NCBI GenBank assembly: GCA_010672585.1
Contig: JAAHGF010000026.1
Coordinates: forward strand, 49,230 to 113,229
Length of the DNA: 64,000 nucleotides
Reading direction: 5' to 3'
Source of the DNA: Okeania sp. SIO1I7
GTDB taxonomy: Bacteria > Cyanobacteriota > Cyanobacteriia > Cyanobacteriales > Microcoleaceae
Shown: in pieces, positions 19,766 to 27,924 of the stretch
Numbering within the stretch: the first letter of the stretch is position 1
Layout of the letters: every line of letters starts with the position of its first letter
Notes under the pieces: model-generated
What the model saw: the letters and a program-made list of their open reading frames with translations, nothing else
Told to the model about the DNA's origin: nothing
The model's database searches: none
Translations under genes and position numbers: made by a program

Positions 19766-20497
19766 ATGGGAGACCAAGCAAATAGTTTACTGCTTATTTC
19801 TCGTTTGTTCTTAGCTGCTATTGGCAGTAGAACTTTTGTTTATCATGCAGACAGGATTCCTTCAGAGGGAGGCATAATTGTTGTCAGTAACCATCGTAGT
19901 TTTATGGACCCTTTGTTACTAACAGTGGCCGTTAATCGACAAATTAAATTTGCTTGTCATCACTATATGGGCCAAGTGCCTGTACTGCGAGAAATGGTTA
20001 CTGGTTTGGGTTGTTTTCCTTTAGATAATTCGAGTCGTAGACAACAAGGTTTTTTCCGACAGGCAACACAGTTATTACAAGCGGAAGAAATGGTAGGAGT
20101 TTTTCCAGAAGGAGCTGCACCTATGGTTCGGTGTACTCCACCTAATTTGATTAGCGATTTTCAAAGAGGATTTGCTCATTTGGCCTTGCGCTCGCCAGTT
20201 GCAAATTTGGCAATTTTGCCAGTGGCGATCGCTTCATCTGATGAGCAGTTAATTTCTTCGAGAATACCTTTGAAGTTGTTAAGTTTTTTTGATCCTTCAG
20301 AACCTTTATTTAATCAACCTGGATGGCATCCAGCGATAGTTTATCAGCGTTCTAATATCATGTTTGGTCGCCCGTTTTGGGTTAAGTCTTCCCACCGTCA
20401 GCAATATCATGGAAAGTACGCTAAACAGTTAGTCAACAATTTGACTGATTATGTTAGCCAAGAAATTGCTAATTTACTTATAGAAGGTTGTATTTAA
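19766..20497 (+). CDS. 1-acyl-glycerol-3-phosphate acyltransferase (PlsC family)
   Basis: A 243-residue membrane-associated acyltransferase of phospholipid/glycolipid synthesis. The catalytic motif is NHRSFMD (42-48), the substrate motif is FPEG (113-116), and the early FVYHADRIPSEGG is typical. The ATG follows GAGGC. It is transcribed divergently from metG. A phytyl-ester-synthase-like hydrolase gene lies about 390 bp downstream on the same strand, which hints at a lipid-remodelling pair. Confidence 0.88.
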   Translation: MGDQANSLLLISRLFLAAIGSRTFVYHADRIPSEGGIIVVSNHRSFMDPLLLTVAVNRQIKFACHHYMGQVPVLREMVTGLGCFPLDNSSRRQQGFFRQATQLLQAEEMVGVFPEGAAPMVRCTPPNLISDFQRGFAHLALRSPVANLAILPVAIASSDEQLISSRIPLKLLSFFDPSEPLFNQPGWHPAIVYQRSNIMFGRPFWVKSSHRQQYHGKYAKQLVNNLTDYVSQEIANLLIEGCI

Positions 20498-20648
20498 GGA
20501 TTAAACCTTTAGATTTTACTTGATTTATCTCTATATTTTATTCTAGAAACTAATATAAAAAATTGCTCTTATTCATTAATAAATTTAATAATTAAATAAT
20601 TGAATTTTGTTTTCCCCAAAACTACTATATTGTTAGTTAAGTCAGACC

Positions 20649-20745
20649 AGTGCCACTATGCGGAAGTTAAAAGTCAAGAATATTGATTTGTAATTGTTTT
20701 AGGATTTTTTAACTGGTCAGTTATTTCCGCCATCCTGCACTAGGC
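20649..20745. repeat. Inverted-repeat element upstream of the hydrolase gene
   Basis: The two arms, CAGTGCCACTATGCGGAAG and TTTCCGCCATCCTGCACTA, are imperfect inverted repeats. A second right-arm copy in the opposite direction (TAGTGCAGGATAGCGAAAA) lies at 21730-21750 directly after the hydrolase gene, so that gene is bracketed by inverted copies. Confidence 0.55.
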
Positions 20746-20887
20746 GAATCTTAAGTAATAATTAGGTAGTTCGTAGAAAAAAAATTCTAATCTATAGATA
20801 TAAAAGCTAAATGATAAATTACTCAGAAATATTAACTGTTAATCATTAAATTATCAATCATTAATTACTTTTTATTTGTATTCAATC

Positions 20888-21724
20888 ATGCAAGTGGCAA
20901 ATAGCCAAATTAGTTTTTTAAGGCCAACTAAACCTAGACCAGAATTACCTCTATTGATTTTCTTGCCTGCTATGGATGGAACAGGTAAATTGTTGCGATC
21001 GCAACAGTCCAGATTATCAAGTGCTTTTGATATTCGCTGTCTGAGTATCCCACCCAACGATCTATCAAGCTGGGAACAGTTATTAGAAAAGACAGTAGAG
21101 TTAATTGAAATAGAAAGAGAGGCAATACCGAAAAGACCAGTTTACCTATGTGGAGAGTCTTTTGGTGGATGTCTAGCACTAAAAGTTGCTTTTACTACTC
21201 CTGAATTATTCAACAAGCTAATTTTAGTCAATTCAGCCTCCTCATTCAGTCAACAACCTTTAGTCAAATATGGCTCATATCTAACTCAATACCTACCAAG
21301 CCATTTATATCGATTATCGGTGACAGGGACTTTACCATTTTTAGCAGCTCTTGGCCGGATGGAAAGGGCAGAACGTCAAGCCTTATTAGAGGCCATGCAG
21401 TCAGTTTCTCAACAGACCTCAATCTGGCGATTAGAATTAATGCGTTCATTCCAGGTAGACAAGAATCAACTAGAAAAGTTAAAAAAACCTGTATTAGTTA
21501 TTGCTAGCGCAGCCGACAGACTATTGCCATCTATATCACAAGCTAAGTTTTTAGTCAAGCACTTGCCTGAAGCTAAAATGGTTATTCTGCCAAATAGTGG
21601 TCACGCCTGCTTGCTAGAAACAGACGTGGACTTTTACGAAATTATTCAAAATAGATGGGGCAGCGAGTTAGTTGGAGCAGAGAGAAACATAGTATCTACT
21701 ACACAAAAGATCGCTACAACTTAA
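20888..21724 (+). CDS. Alpha/beta hydrolase resembling the N-terminal domain of phytyl ester synthase
   Basis: A serine hydrolase of 278 residues from the ATG at 20888; a TTG at 20876 in the same frame would add four residues but lacks a better ribosome site. The catalytic triad is Ser91 in CGESFGGCLAL, Asp210 in ASAADRLLPS and His239 in NSGHACLLE. The phrases LIFLPAMDGTGKLL, RPVYLCGESFGG and NSASSFSQQPL resemble plant PES1/PES2, where this domain is fused to an acyltransferase. Here the acyltransferase domain is absent, but a PlsC gene lies just upstream. The product probably cleaves or transfers acyl or phytyl groups. Confidence 0.7.
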   Translation: MQVANSQISFLRPTKPRPELPLLIFLPAMDGTGKLLRSQQSRLSSAFDIRCLSIPPNDLSSWEQLLEKTVELIEIEREAIPKRPVYLCGESFGGCLALKVAFTTPELFNKLILVNSASSFSQQPLVKYGSYLTQYLPSHLYRLSVTGTLPFLAALGRMERAERQALLEAMQSVSQQTSIWRLELMRSFQVDKNQLEKLKKPVLVIASAADRLLPSISQAKFLVKHLPEAKMVILPNSGHACLLETDVDFYEIIQNRWGSELVGAERNIVSTTQKIATT

Positions 21725-21835
21725 CTTTCTAGTGCAGGATAGCGAAAATAACTAACCAGTTAAAAAGGTTCAAAAGCTTTTACAATAACCTTCCTTCCCT
21801 TCTGCCTCCTGCCTTCTGCCTCCTGCCTTTTTGCA

Positions 21836-22285
21836 CTAATTTAAACTTAGCCACTTTTGAGCATTTAGACGTTGAATCACGCCAAACACTAATAAACCCA
21901 GAGTAATTTTACGCTCGTCAATTAAAAAAGGTTCCAGAGTAGCAGGTTTTGCGCCATTGTCTGCACAAGAAAAAGCTCTGGGGCCTTTAATATCTTTTTT
22001 AGGAAAATAAACATTGAACTGACGCTGGCCCTGTTTAAACTTACCCATCACTTGCCAACATTCTTCAGATGAACTGAGGCCAACCATAGGTAATTTCTGT
22101 TTGACTAGGTTCAAGTCCAGGTCGTCAATACCTTGCTGAGTTAGAGCTTGTTGCAAAGCTGGCAAATAATCTTGCTGCATAAACTCTGCAAAAGGCTTAT
22201 CTTCCACAGCAGGGGGCTTTTCTTTTTTTACCTTGCCTCCAGCAGGCTTAGTTTCAGATTGTTGAGCTTCTTTTTCTTCAGCCAT
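21836..22285 (-). CDS. Conserved cyanobacterial protein, DUF2996-like
   Basis: A 149-residue soluble protein. The first about 30 residues are Lys/Glu/Pro-rich and likely disordered. The rest includes FMQQDYLPALQQALTQQGI, a conserved CWQVMGKF, and FSCADNGAKPATLEPFLIDE, which I associate with the cyanobacterial family DUF2996. The function is unknown. It is the last gene of a three-gene minus-strand run, 14 bp after the 296-residue gene, so it is almost surely in the same operon. Confidence 0.7.
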   Translation of the reverse strand: MAEEKEAQQSETKPAGGKVKKEKPPAVEDKPFAEFMQQDYLPALQQALTQQGIDDLDLNLVKQKLPMVGLSSSEECWQVMGKFKQGQRQFNVYFPKKDIKGPRAFSCADNGAKPATLEPFLIDERKITLGLLVFGVIQRLNAQKWLSLN

Positions 22286-22299
22286 AAATACTTCCTTAA

Positions 22300-23190
22300 T
22301 TAAATTTCTGCATAAGCTCGTTCTACTAAACGACGAGCCAGGGTTTGAACTCCTGTATGTTCATAATAATTGGTACTCACATCTAGGAATGCAGCCAAAT
22401 AATCCAATTTATCATCGCTAAATTCTACAAAACCTTGCAGACTATTGGCCACATTATGGGGAGTAATGCCCCGATCGCTGACAAAATCTCCCATCCAACC
22501 AGAAACGGAACCGAAGGCTTCCCCAATAAAGCCTAACTTACTGTCTTTACCATCCCCAGGAATAGAATCTTCCATTTCCCTGAAACCTTCGTTTTCTTCT
22601 AGGTCTGAGGGGGATAGTTGTTCGATCCATTCTGAAACTGCTTGTAAAAAGTCTGGCCCAAGAGGAATTAAACCATCAAAACAAACTAAGGCTGCTAACC
22701 GCATCAAAGATTCCCCACTATAATCACCCAAAGCCCCTACAAAGTCACCAATACTATCTCCGGGAATGCCATTGATGGAGCAAAAACCTAATAATTCAGC
22801 CACTACTTTTAGAGATAGATCGATAGTTTGGGCTTTTCCTGGTTTAGGAGTGAGGCTAGTTAACAAACCTCCCACTAGAGGAATTTTGTTACCAACCATA
22901 TTAGCTAGGGTAGCTGCACCTACAGCACGACCTGCTCCACTGACAGTTTGGTATAGCCACAAAGCACGTTGATATCCTTGAGCTTTGTCATTGAATAGAA
23001 TTACGGCGCGATCGCCTATTTGCTGAATTAGGTCTTCATCGTCTTCCCCTGTTACAGTGCGGATGGTATTTTCAAATCCTACCAAGTTATCCCATTCTCC
23101 AGGAACAATAAAATCTAAGGCACGTAAGGATTTAATTGTCAGATTGTCCTCTGGCAGTTCATCTACTAATTCAAAAATTGGCTTACTCAT
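22300..23190 (-). CDS. Conserved hypothetical protein of cyanobacteria (296 residues)
   Basis: An acidic soluble protein with a Gly/Ala-rich middle (AGRAVGAATLANMVGNKIP) that could form an amphipathic or membrane-associated helical bundle, but no clear membrane span. It ends ARRLVERAYAEI. I do not recognise a characterised domain. It is followed after 14 bp by the DUF2996-like gene and preceded by a lipoprotein gene on the same strand; the three are probably one operon. The start ATG has GGAGC in front of it. Confidence 0.75.
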   Translation of the reverse strand: MSKPIFELVDELPEDNLTIKSLRALDFIVPGEWDNLVGFENTIRTVTGEDDEDLIQQIGDRAVILFNDKAQGYQRALWLYQTVSGAGRAVGAATLANMVGNKIPLVGGLLTSLTPKPGKAQTIDLSLKVVAELLGFCSINGIPGDSIGDFVGALGDYSGESLMRLAALVCFDGLIPLGPDFLQAVSEWIEQLSPSDLEENEGFREMEDSIPGDGKDSKLGFIGEAFGSVSGWMGDFVSDRGITPHNVANSLQGFVEFSDDKLDYLAAFLDVSTNYYEHTGVQTLARRLVERAYAEI

Positions 23191-23432
23191 TTGTATGTTG
23201 CTCCTTTGGTTAAATAAAAAGTTAATGTTTGGAAGTTAACAGAGGAAGAGTATATTGTTGAAGTTTGAGGGCAAAATTGTTTATCTTTTCTCTCACAGGT
23301 TTAATATCCTACCGTCAACGGGGGTGCTTAAAATTGTTTGGGGTTATCAGACACTAACTAGCGTGTTGTTGACTATCCATAAGCAATTTTTACTTCTGCC
23401 TTCTGCCTTCTGCCTTCTGCCTTCTGCCTTCT

Positions 23433-23942
23433 TCAATTGAGATTTGATAGACCACTTAGATTAAATTTTTGTAGCCATGCTTCGCGATCGCTGGCGGTAA
23501 ATGAGTCATCTTTTGATTGAGCTTTTACCTGGAAACGATTATCTACTAATACTGCAGTGGTAGTTTTACCTTGTTCAACTGCTGGATATCCTCCTATTTT
23601 CTTGCTGCTGTTTTGGAATTTGTTGGCTGCGGCAGGGGAAGCGGAGATGTCATTGATAGACATGACGGCTACTTCTTGACCACCTTTTTTGAGACTTGCT
23701 TGAGCAAAACCTTTTTTCTCTTGAGCATAGTTGAGTTTATAGTCGCCACTTGATGATGGGAAGTATTTGTTTAGACTACCGCCAGATACTTGTTCAGCTT
23801 GGGAAGGACGTTCTGTTTTGCTTTGTTGCTGGGCCTGGTCAAAACGGCTTGGTTGTTTAGCTCCGCCACAAGCAGATGTCAGTAGTAATAAGCTGATGAA
23901 TATTGGGGCTAGAATTTTTGCTAATCTACGGCTGTATATCAT
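23433..23942 (-). CDS. Predicted lipoprotein
   Basis: A 169-residue protein with a signal peptide (KILAPIFISLLLL) and lipobox LTSAC (Cys25), then a Gln/Ser-rich linker and a compact domain with FAQASLKKGGQEVAVMSIND. It should be anchored on the periplasmic side of a membrane. The family looks cyanobacterial; the function is unknown. It is upstream of the 296-residue gene with a 240-bp gap holding CTTCTGC tandem repeats. Confidence 0.7.
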   Translation of the reverse strand: MIYSRRLAKILAPIFISLLLLTSACGGAKQPSRFDQAQQQSKTERPSQAEQVSGGSLNKYFPSSSGDYKLNYAQEKKGFAQASLKKGGQEVAVMSINDISASPAAANKFQNSSKKIGGYPAVEQGKTTTAVLVDNRFQVKAQSKDDSFTASDREAWLQKFNLSGLSNLN

Positions 23943-24030
23943 TTTTGTTTCTCCTTAAATCATATATTTGAGATTGCTAGTATAATTTTCTCTTAAAATT
24001 GTACTATTCGTATTGTTTTTTCTGATGGCC

Positions 24031-24158
24031 TAATATTATGTTCGGTTAAATACTGATAAGGAAGGCAGAGGGCAGAAAGCAGAAGGCAGAAGGCAGAAGG
24101 GAATATTGGTTCAAAAAGATCAGGTTTTTTATAACTGATTATCCGAACATGATATAAT
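24031..24158. repeat. ATATCATGTCCGG-family element
   Basis: Left end ATATTATGTTCGG and right end CCGAACATGATAT are inverted repeats. The interior has GAAGGCAGAAGGCAGA tandem repeats. It lies upstream of the lipoprotein gene in a gene-free stretch (23943-24500). Confidence 0.65.
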
Positions 24159-24504
24159 ATAAAAATTTTCCAAACTCGATCGAATGTTTTATTTTTCAAT
24201 TCTAGTGGTTCTGGTCAATTTTTAACTAAATCTTAAATCTTATGACTGATTTTGATGCACAGCCTGTCTTTGTATAATAGATGAAGTTGATTGTGAGTAA
24301 TTTTTCGATCGGCACAAGTACTATAGTTGTGAACTATGGCGATCGTATAGATTAGTTTGATTTTGATTAATATCATGTCTGGATAATTAGTGATCAAAAA
24401 ACTTTCTTCTTCAACTCCAGTTCTTCCTCTTCCTTCTTCTTTCTTTCCTCCTGACTTCCCCTCCTGGGAGGGGTTCGCGGGTGGTTTGACTCCTACTGTA
24501 TTCT

Positions 24505-24700
24505 GCTTACGACTATGAACCCAAATCCAATTGAAATAGGCGATCGCCAACCTTACTGTTATCTCAGGCAAGTTGCCATAGCTTACCAAATTTATTCTGT
24601 CGGCGATGGCATCGACTGTTCTGCTGTCTGATACCATTTGTGCGTTCCAATTGTTGTGTATGGTCTTTACTAATTAGGCATTTGTTGAGGTTGGATTTTT
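24505..24700 (-). pseudogene. Transposase C-terminal remnant
   Basis: Two frames, joined by a frameshift, read TQQLERTNGIRQQNSR / RCHRRQNKFGKLWQL and VRLAIAYFNWIWVHSRKQN. This is the C-terminal signature of a family of cyanobacterial DDE transposases (ERTNG...R.Q..R.HRRQNKF...YFNW...HSR). The rest is replaced by GGAGGGG-hairpin and ATATCATGTCTGG repeat sequence from 24372. It is inactive. Confidence 0.6.
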
Positions 24701-24736
24701 TCTACGATAGTACAGCGTGTCAAAGAAACTAAGAAA

Positions 24737-25852
24737 CTATACACCAGGCAAATAAACCACACGGAAACCTCTGTTATTGTTGCAGAAGTCGGCATCGCCC
24801 CAGAGACGGAAGGTACTCCGACAATTCCAAGGTTCATCCTCCCAATACCCACCACGAAGCACTCGTATCTTAATATCTCCTCCAGTCTCCCAAGCACTAC
24901 CATCATTAGGCGCACCTTCATAGTTATCGTGTCTAATATCCTGACACCACTCCCACACATTCCCGTGCATATCATATAAACCAAAAGCATTAGGAGGAAA
25001 AATCCCCACATCAGTTGTCTCTCCTCGATATTCACCTTTAGGAGCATCGCCATAAGTATAGTTACCATTATAGTTAACTAAATCAGTCGTTATAGTTTCC
25101 CCAAAATAAAACGGTGTGGTTGTACCAGCACGACAAGCATATTCCCATTGACTCTCACTGGGTAGTTTGTAGGTTTTCCCAATTTTTTTGGATAACTTTT
25201 GACAAAATTTTATAGCATTGTGCCATGTTACAGTTTCTACAGGGCGCTTTCCTCCTTTAAAGTGAGAGGGGTTTTCACCCATAATAGCTTGATATTGGTC
25301 TTGAGTAATAGGGTATTTACTCATATAAAAAGGTTGCAAAGTAACTTCATGTTGGGGAGTTTCACAATTATCTGTTTCTACTTGATTTTCTGGGGAACCC
25401 ATAACAAAACTACCCCCAGGAATAGAAACCATTTCTAACATTATACCTTTACCCAAATCTTCAGTAAAAAATACTGCTTCATGGGAACTACGATTAATTT
25501 CTTCACCTTTGCTGTTTACCGTTATTACATCAAATGGTTTTGGTGCAATTGGTTTCAACACTAACTTCACTTTTAAATTTGCATCTGGTTTTCCTTTAGT
25601 AATATAAAGATTACCTTCTCCCTCGAAATTAAAACCTACTTCCACCTCAGCTTGTTCAATTTCCATATCTTTATTAATTTCTTGCCAAGCTTCAGCAATA
25701 GGACGACTAATACTAACTAATATAGGTTTAACTTGTGCAAAACTAGATTTAACATCTTTAGCAACATTAGTAGAAATCGGCTTTGCTTCATTATCTGGAA
25801 CTTCAGCTTCAACCAAAATCCCATCTTCCAGTTTAATTAGTCTGGTGGCCAT
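24737..25852 (-). CDS. Trypco1-like domain fused to an FGE-sulfatase-fold domain
   Basis: A 371-residue two-domain protein. Residues 1-101 (LIKLEDGILVEAEVP, then a helix with PIAEAWQEI and VEVGFNFEGEGNLYITKG) look like the trypsin-co-occurring domain 1 known from NTP-dependent conflict systems. Residues about 136-370 are a formylglycine-generating-enzyme-like domain: MVSIPGGSFVMGS, LPSESQWEYACRAG, GLYDMHGNVWEWCQD, RVLRGGYW. Of the two cysteines used by true FGE only the second has a counterpart (Cys344); the first is Asp339, so sulfatase activation is unlikely. It lies just downstream of hypA. The product is probably a ligand-binding or regulatory protein. Confidence 0.75.
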   Translation of the reverse strand: MATRLIKLEDGILVEAEVPDNEAKPISTNVAKDVKSSFAQVKPILVSISRPIAEAWQEINKDMEIEQAEVEVGFNFEGEGNLYITKGKPDANLKVKLVLKPIAPKPFDVITVNSKGEEINRSSHEAVFFTEDLGKGIMLEMVSIPGGSFVMGSPENQVETDNCETPQHEVTLQPFYMSKYPITQDQYQAIMGENPSHFKGGKRPVETVTWHNAIKFCQKLSKKIGKTYKLPSESQWEYACRAGTTTPFYFGETITTDLVNYNGNYTYGDAPKGEYRGETTDVGIFPPNAFGLYDMHGNVWEWCQDIRHDNYEGAPNDGSAWETGGDIKIRVLRGGYWEDEPWNCRSTFRLWGDADFCNNNRGFRVVYLPGV

Positions 25853-25925
25853 GTATGTTGATTCCTGAATTTAACTGCTATTCTATTCAAGCACATCACA
25901 GTAATTTGCTCTATGAATTTAGAAT

Positions 25926-25974
25926 AATACCAATTTGATAACTGTTTGCTACAAATAGTTATCAAATTGGTATT
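25926..25974. repeat. Perfect hairpin, TACCAATTTG family
   Basis: AATACCAATTTGATAACT is matched exactly by its complement AGTTATCAAATTGGTATT across an 11-base loop. It lies between hypA and the Trypco1-FGE gene and could fold in RNA, acting as attenuator or RNA-processing site. It is the shortest member of the family seen at 1138, 6384 and 31548. Confidence 0.8.
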
Positions 25975-25981
25975 ACACACA

Positions 25982-26317
25982 TTATTCTTCTACTTCCATT
26001 TCTTTGATTTTAAGTTCTTGACCTTTAATAATATCGATTTCCACACTATTACAAATATGACAAACGCCGAATGGTTGCTCAAGGGGAATTTCTGCTCCAC
26101 ATTGACGACATTTTCCTAAACCGGGAATTTTGATAATTTCTAATTTTGCACCTTCCAAAACAGTACCTTTACTACAAACGTCAAAACAAAATTCAATCGC
26201 ATCAGGCATAATGGCAGAAAGTTTACCTATTTCTAAAGTGACTCGTTTGACTGATTTATCCTGAGCATTTTCGGCAACTATGGCAACAATATTTTGAGTA
26301 ATTCCTAGTTCGTGCAT
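25982..26317 (-). CDS. hypA: Hydrogenase nickel-insertion protein HypA
   Basis: A 111-residue metallochaperone that works with HypB to place nickel in [NiFe]-hydrogenase. It begins MHELGITQNI, whose His2 is the nickel ligand, and has the structural zinc set Cys70, Cys73, Cys86, Cys89. It is the last hyp gene of the minus-strand series, separated from hypE by a kinase, a hypothetical and a Uma2 gene. The acidic tail KEMEVEE is a normal variant. Confidence 0.95.
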   Translation of the reverse strand: MHELGITQNIVAIVAENAQDKSVKRVTLEIGKLSAIMPDAIEFCFDVCSKGTVLEGAKLEIIKIPGLGKCRQCGAEIPLEQPFGVCHICNSVEIDIIKGQELKIKEMEVEE

Positions 26318-26494
26318 ATTTACAGAATTTTTCCAGTTTTTCAGGTTATTTTTAAGCTAAAATTTAGAAGATAGGGAGAGAAATTTCAGCATCAAAAATT
26401 CAGTTCCAGACTATTTATATTGACTGATGAAAAAACTATTTTCTCTCTCCCAAAAAAATCTCAGTAGTAGGCGATCGCCCACCACATTTTTTAA

Positions 26495-27313
26495 CTACAA
26501 AAGTTCATCAGGGTTAATACCTCTTTCCCGGAGAAGTTCTGTTAGTCGGTCAGCACGTTGTTTTTCCTGTTCGGCTCGTTGTTTTTCCTGTTCAGCTCCT
26601 TGTTTTTCCTGTTCGGCACGTTGTTTTTCCTGTTCATCTCGTTGTTTTTCTTGTTCAGCTCTTTCATCTCCAGTTAACAAAATATTCCCCGAATCATCAC
26701 ACCAGCGCAACCAATCATATTCTTTTCCTTTAAAAATACCATGCCAAATTGTTAAACCTAATCCCACTTGAGACAAATAGAAATTTCCTAGTTCTACATA
26801 ACTATTACCTCGTAATTCATAGACTCTTAAAATAGTTTCCCCAAGTTGTTTAAGTGGGTCAAAAACGACATAATAACCAACCGCAGCAAAAGCATAATCT
26901 TGTAATTTACTACCTAGTTCATTACCGATTTTATTAGAGACAATTTCGATAGCTATTTCTGGAGGTTTACCAAAATAAAATACAAAATAAGAACGATTCT
27001 GTTTTTGACTCCAATCTTCTGGTACTTTGACTCGTAAACTGAGGAGAACGTCTGGTACAAGTGGTGGTATTTTATTGCCGTAAAAAAGCCCGACATTCGC
27101 AGTTGCTAAAAATGGTAAGTCTGTTTGAAAAGAACTATATAAAGTAGTAGTTAATAGTCGTTGTTGTTTCTCAGTAATTAAATTATCCACATGAGTATCA
27201 TCTTCAGTAATAACATCACTAATATCTGGTTCTACAAATTCAAAATCTTCTGGTTGCTTTTTGAAACTTTTGAGGGATGACTCAATATTTGTTTGTGTTG
27301 GTAATGTAGACAT
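26495..27313 (-). CDS. Uma2-family endonuclease with heptad-repeat tail
   Basis: A 272-residue protein of the Uma2/DUF820 PD-(D/E)XK-fold family common in cyanobacteria. The start is the ATG at 27313 (MSTLPTQTN); an upstream in-frame extension is repeat sequence. Core motifs are PDVLLSLRV, the acidic PPEIAIEIVSNKIG with the catalytic Glu, and YYVVFDPL. The C-terminus has about five copies of the 7-residue unit EQEKQRA before a GINPDELL end; the DNA repeats every 21 bp. Between hypE and hypA it interrupts the usual hyp order. Confidence 0.8.
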   Translation of the reverse strand: MSTLPTQTNIESSLKSFKKQPEDFEFVEPDISDVITEDDTHVDNLITEKQQRLLTTTLYSSFQTDLPFLATANVGLFYGNKIPPLVPDVLLSLRVKVPEDWSQKQNRSYFVFYFGKPPEIAIEIVSNKIGNELGSKLQDYAFAAVGYYVVFDPLKQLGETILRVYELRGNSYVELGNFYLSQVGLGLTIWHGIFKGKEYDWLRWCDDSGNILLTGDERAEQEKQRDEQEKQRAEQEKQGAEQEKQRAEQEKQRADRLTELLRERGINPDELL

Positions 27314-27561
27314 AATTTTTTTTCCTTTATTAATTAGGGAATAGGGAATAGGGAATAGGGAATGTAAGAATAGGGAACAGGGAACAGGGAATAGGAAATA
27401 TATAGTCATTCCAGTTAAGATTGAGACAAAGGTTTCTTGCCTTGAAAGAGTTTCAGCTAAAAAAGTATTCCAGTCTTATTCATAATTACTATAAGAATAG
27501 TCTTATAAGTGTACCTCACTATGCTCAAAAGTGCTGTAAATCAATTATTAATTATTAATTA

Positions 27562-27849
27562 TTAATTGTTGAAAGACTGCCACAAGGCATCAACTTCATC
27601 AGATGTATAAATATCCTCACTTGTTAATTCTACAAAATCTTGTAAACGACGATTTAAAAAAGTTCTAGCAACTTTAATTATTTCTGCTTCTGGATAATTA
27701 TAATGAACCCAAATATTAACTTCAAACGAATTTATTCCGGTTGACTGAAGTAAGAATTTAACCAGATGATACTTATCATAAAATCCTGGACGTTCTTGAT
27801 ATTTATTAATTTCTATAATTTCAATTTTAGCATCAAAAAAAGTTGTCAT
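27562..27849 (-). CDS. Hypothetical protein (95 residues)
   Basis: A small protein starting MTTFFDAKIEII at the ATG at 27849; a TTG three codons earlier is less likely. It has an alternating beta pattern (HLVKFLLQSTGI, FEVNIWVHYNYPEAEII) and an acidic end EDIYTSDEVDALWQSFNN. I do not recognise the family. It lies between the kinase and the Uma2 gene. The stop is followed by a TTAATTATTAATT tandem tract that belongs to the TTACCGAA-family ends. Confidence 0.6.
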   Translation of the reverse strand: MTTFFDAKIEIIEINKYQERPGFYDKYHLVKFLLQSTGINSFEVNIWVHYNYPEAEIIKVARTFLNRRLQDFVELTSEDIYTSDEVDALWQSFNN

Positions 27850-27924
27850 GTTATTCAAATATTCAGGTTGTGAACTTCAACAATTTATATTAAATCTATG
27901 GTAGTCCTGTACATACAGCCTAAA

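Noticed and set aside
24233..24637. A 134-codon frame as an intact protein
   Set aside because: Only the first part is protein-like (a transposase end); the rest is GGAGGGG-hairpin and ATATCATG-family repeat translated by chance.
24670..25068. A 132-codon frame overlapping the Trypco1-FGE gene
   Set aside because: It overlaps a clearly coding frame on the same strand in another phase and has no recognisable features.
24737..25852. A true formylglycine-generating enzyme that activates sulfatases
   Set aside because: The first catalytic cysteine is replaced by Asp and no sulfatase gene is nearby.
26495..27409. Uma2 gene starting at 27409
   Set aside because: The first 32 codons are GGGAATAGGGAATA repeat sequence; the ATG at 27313 begins the conserved protein.
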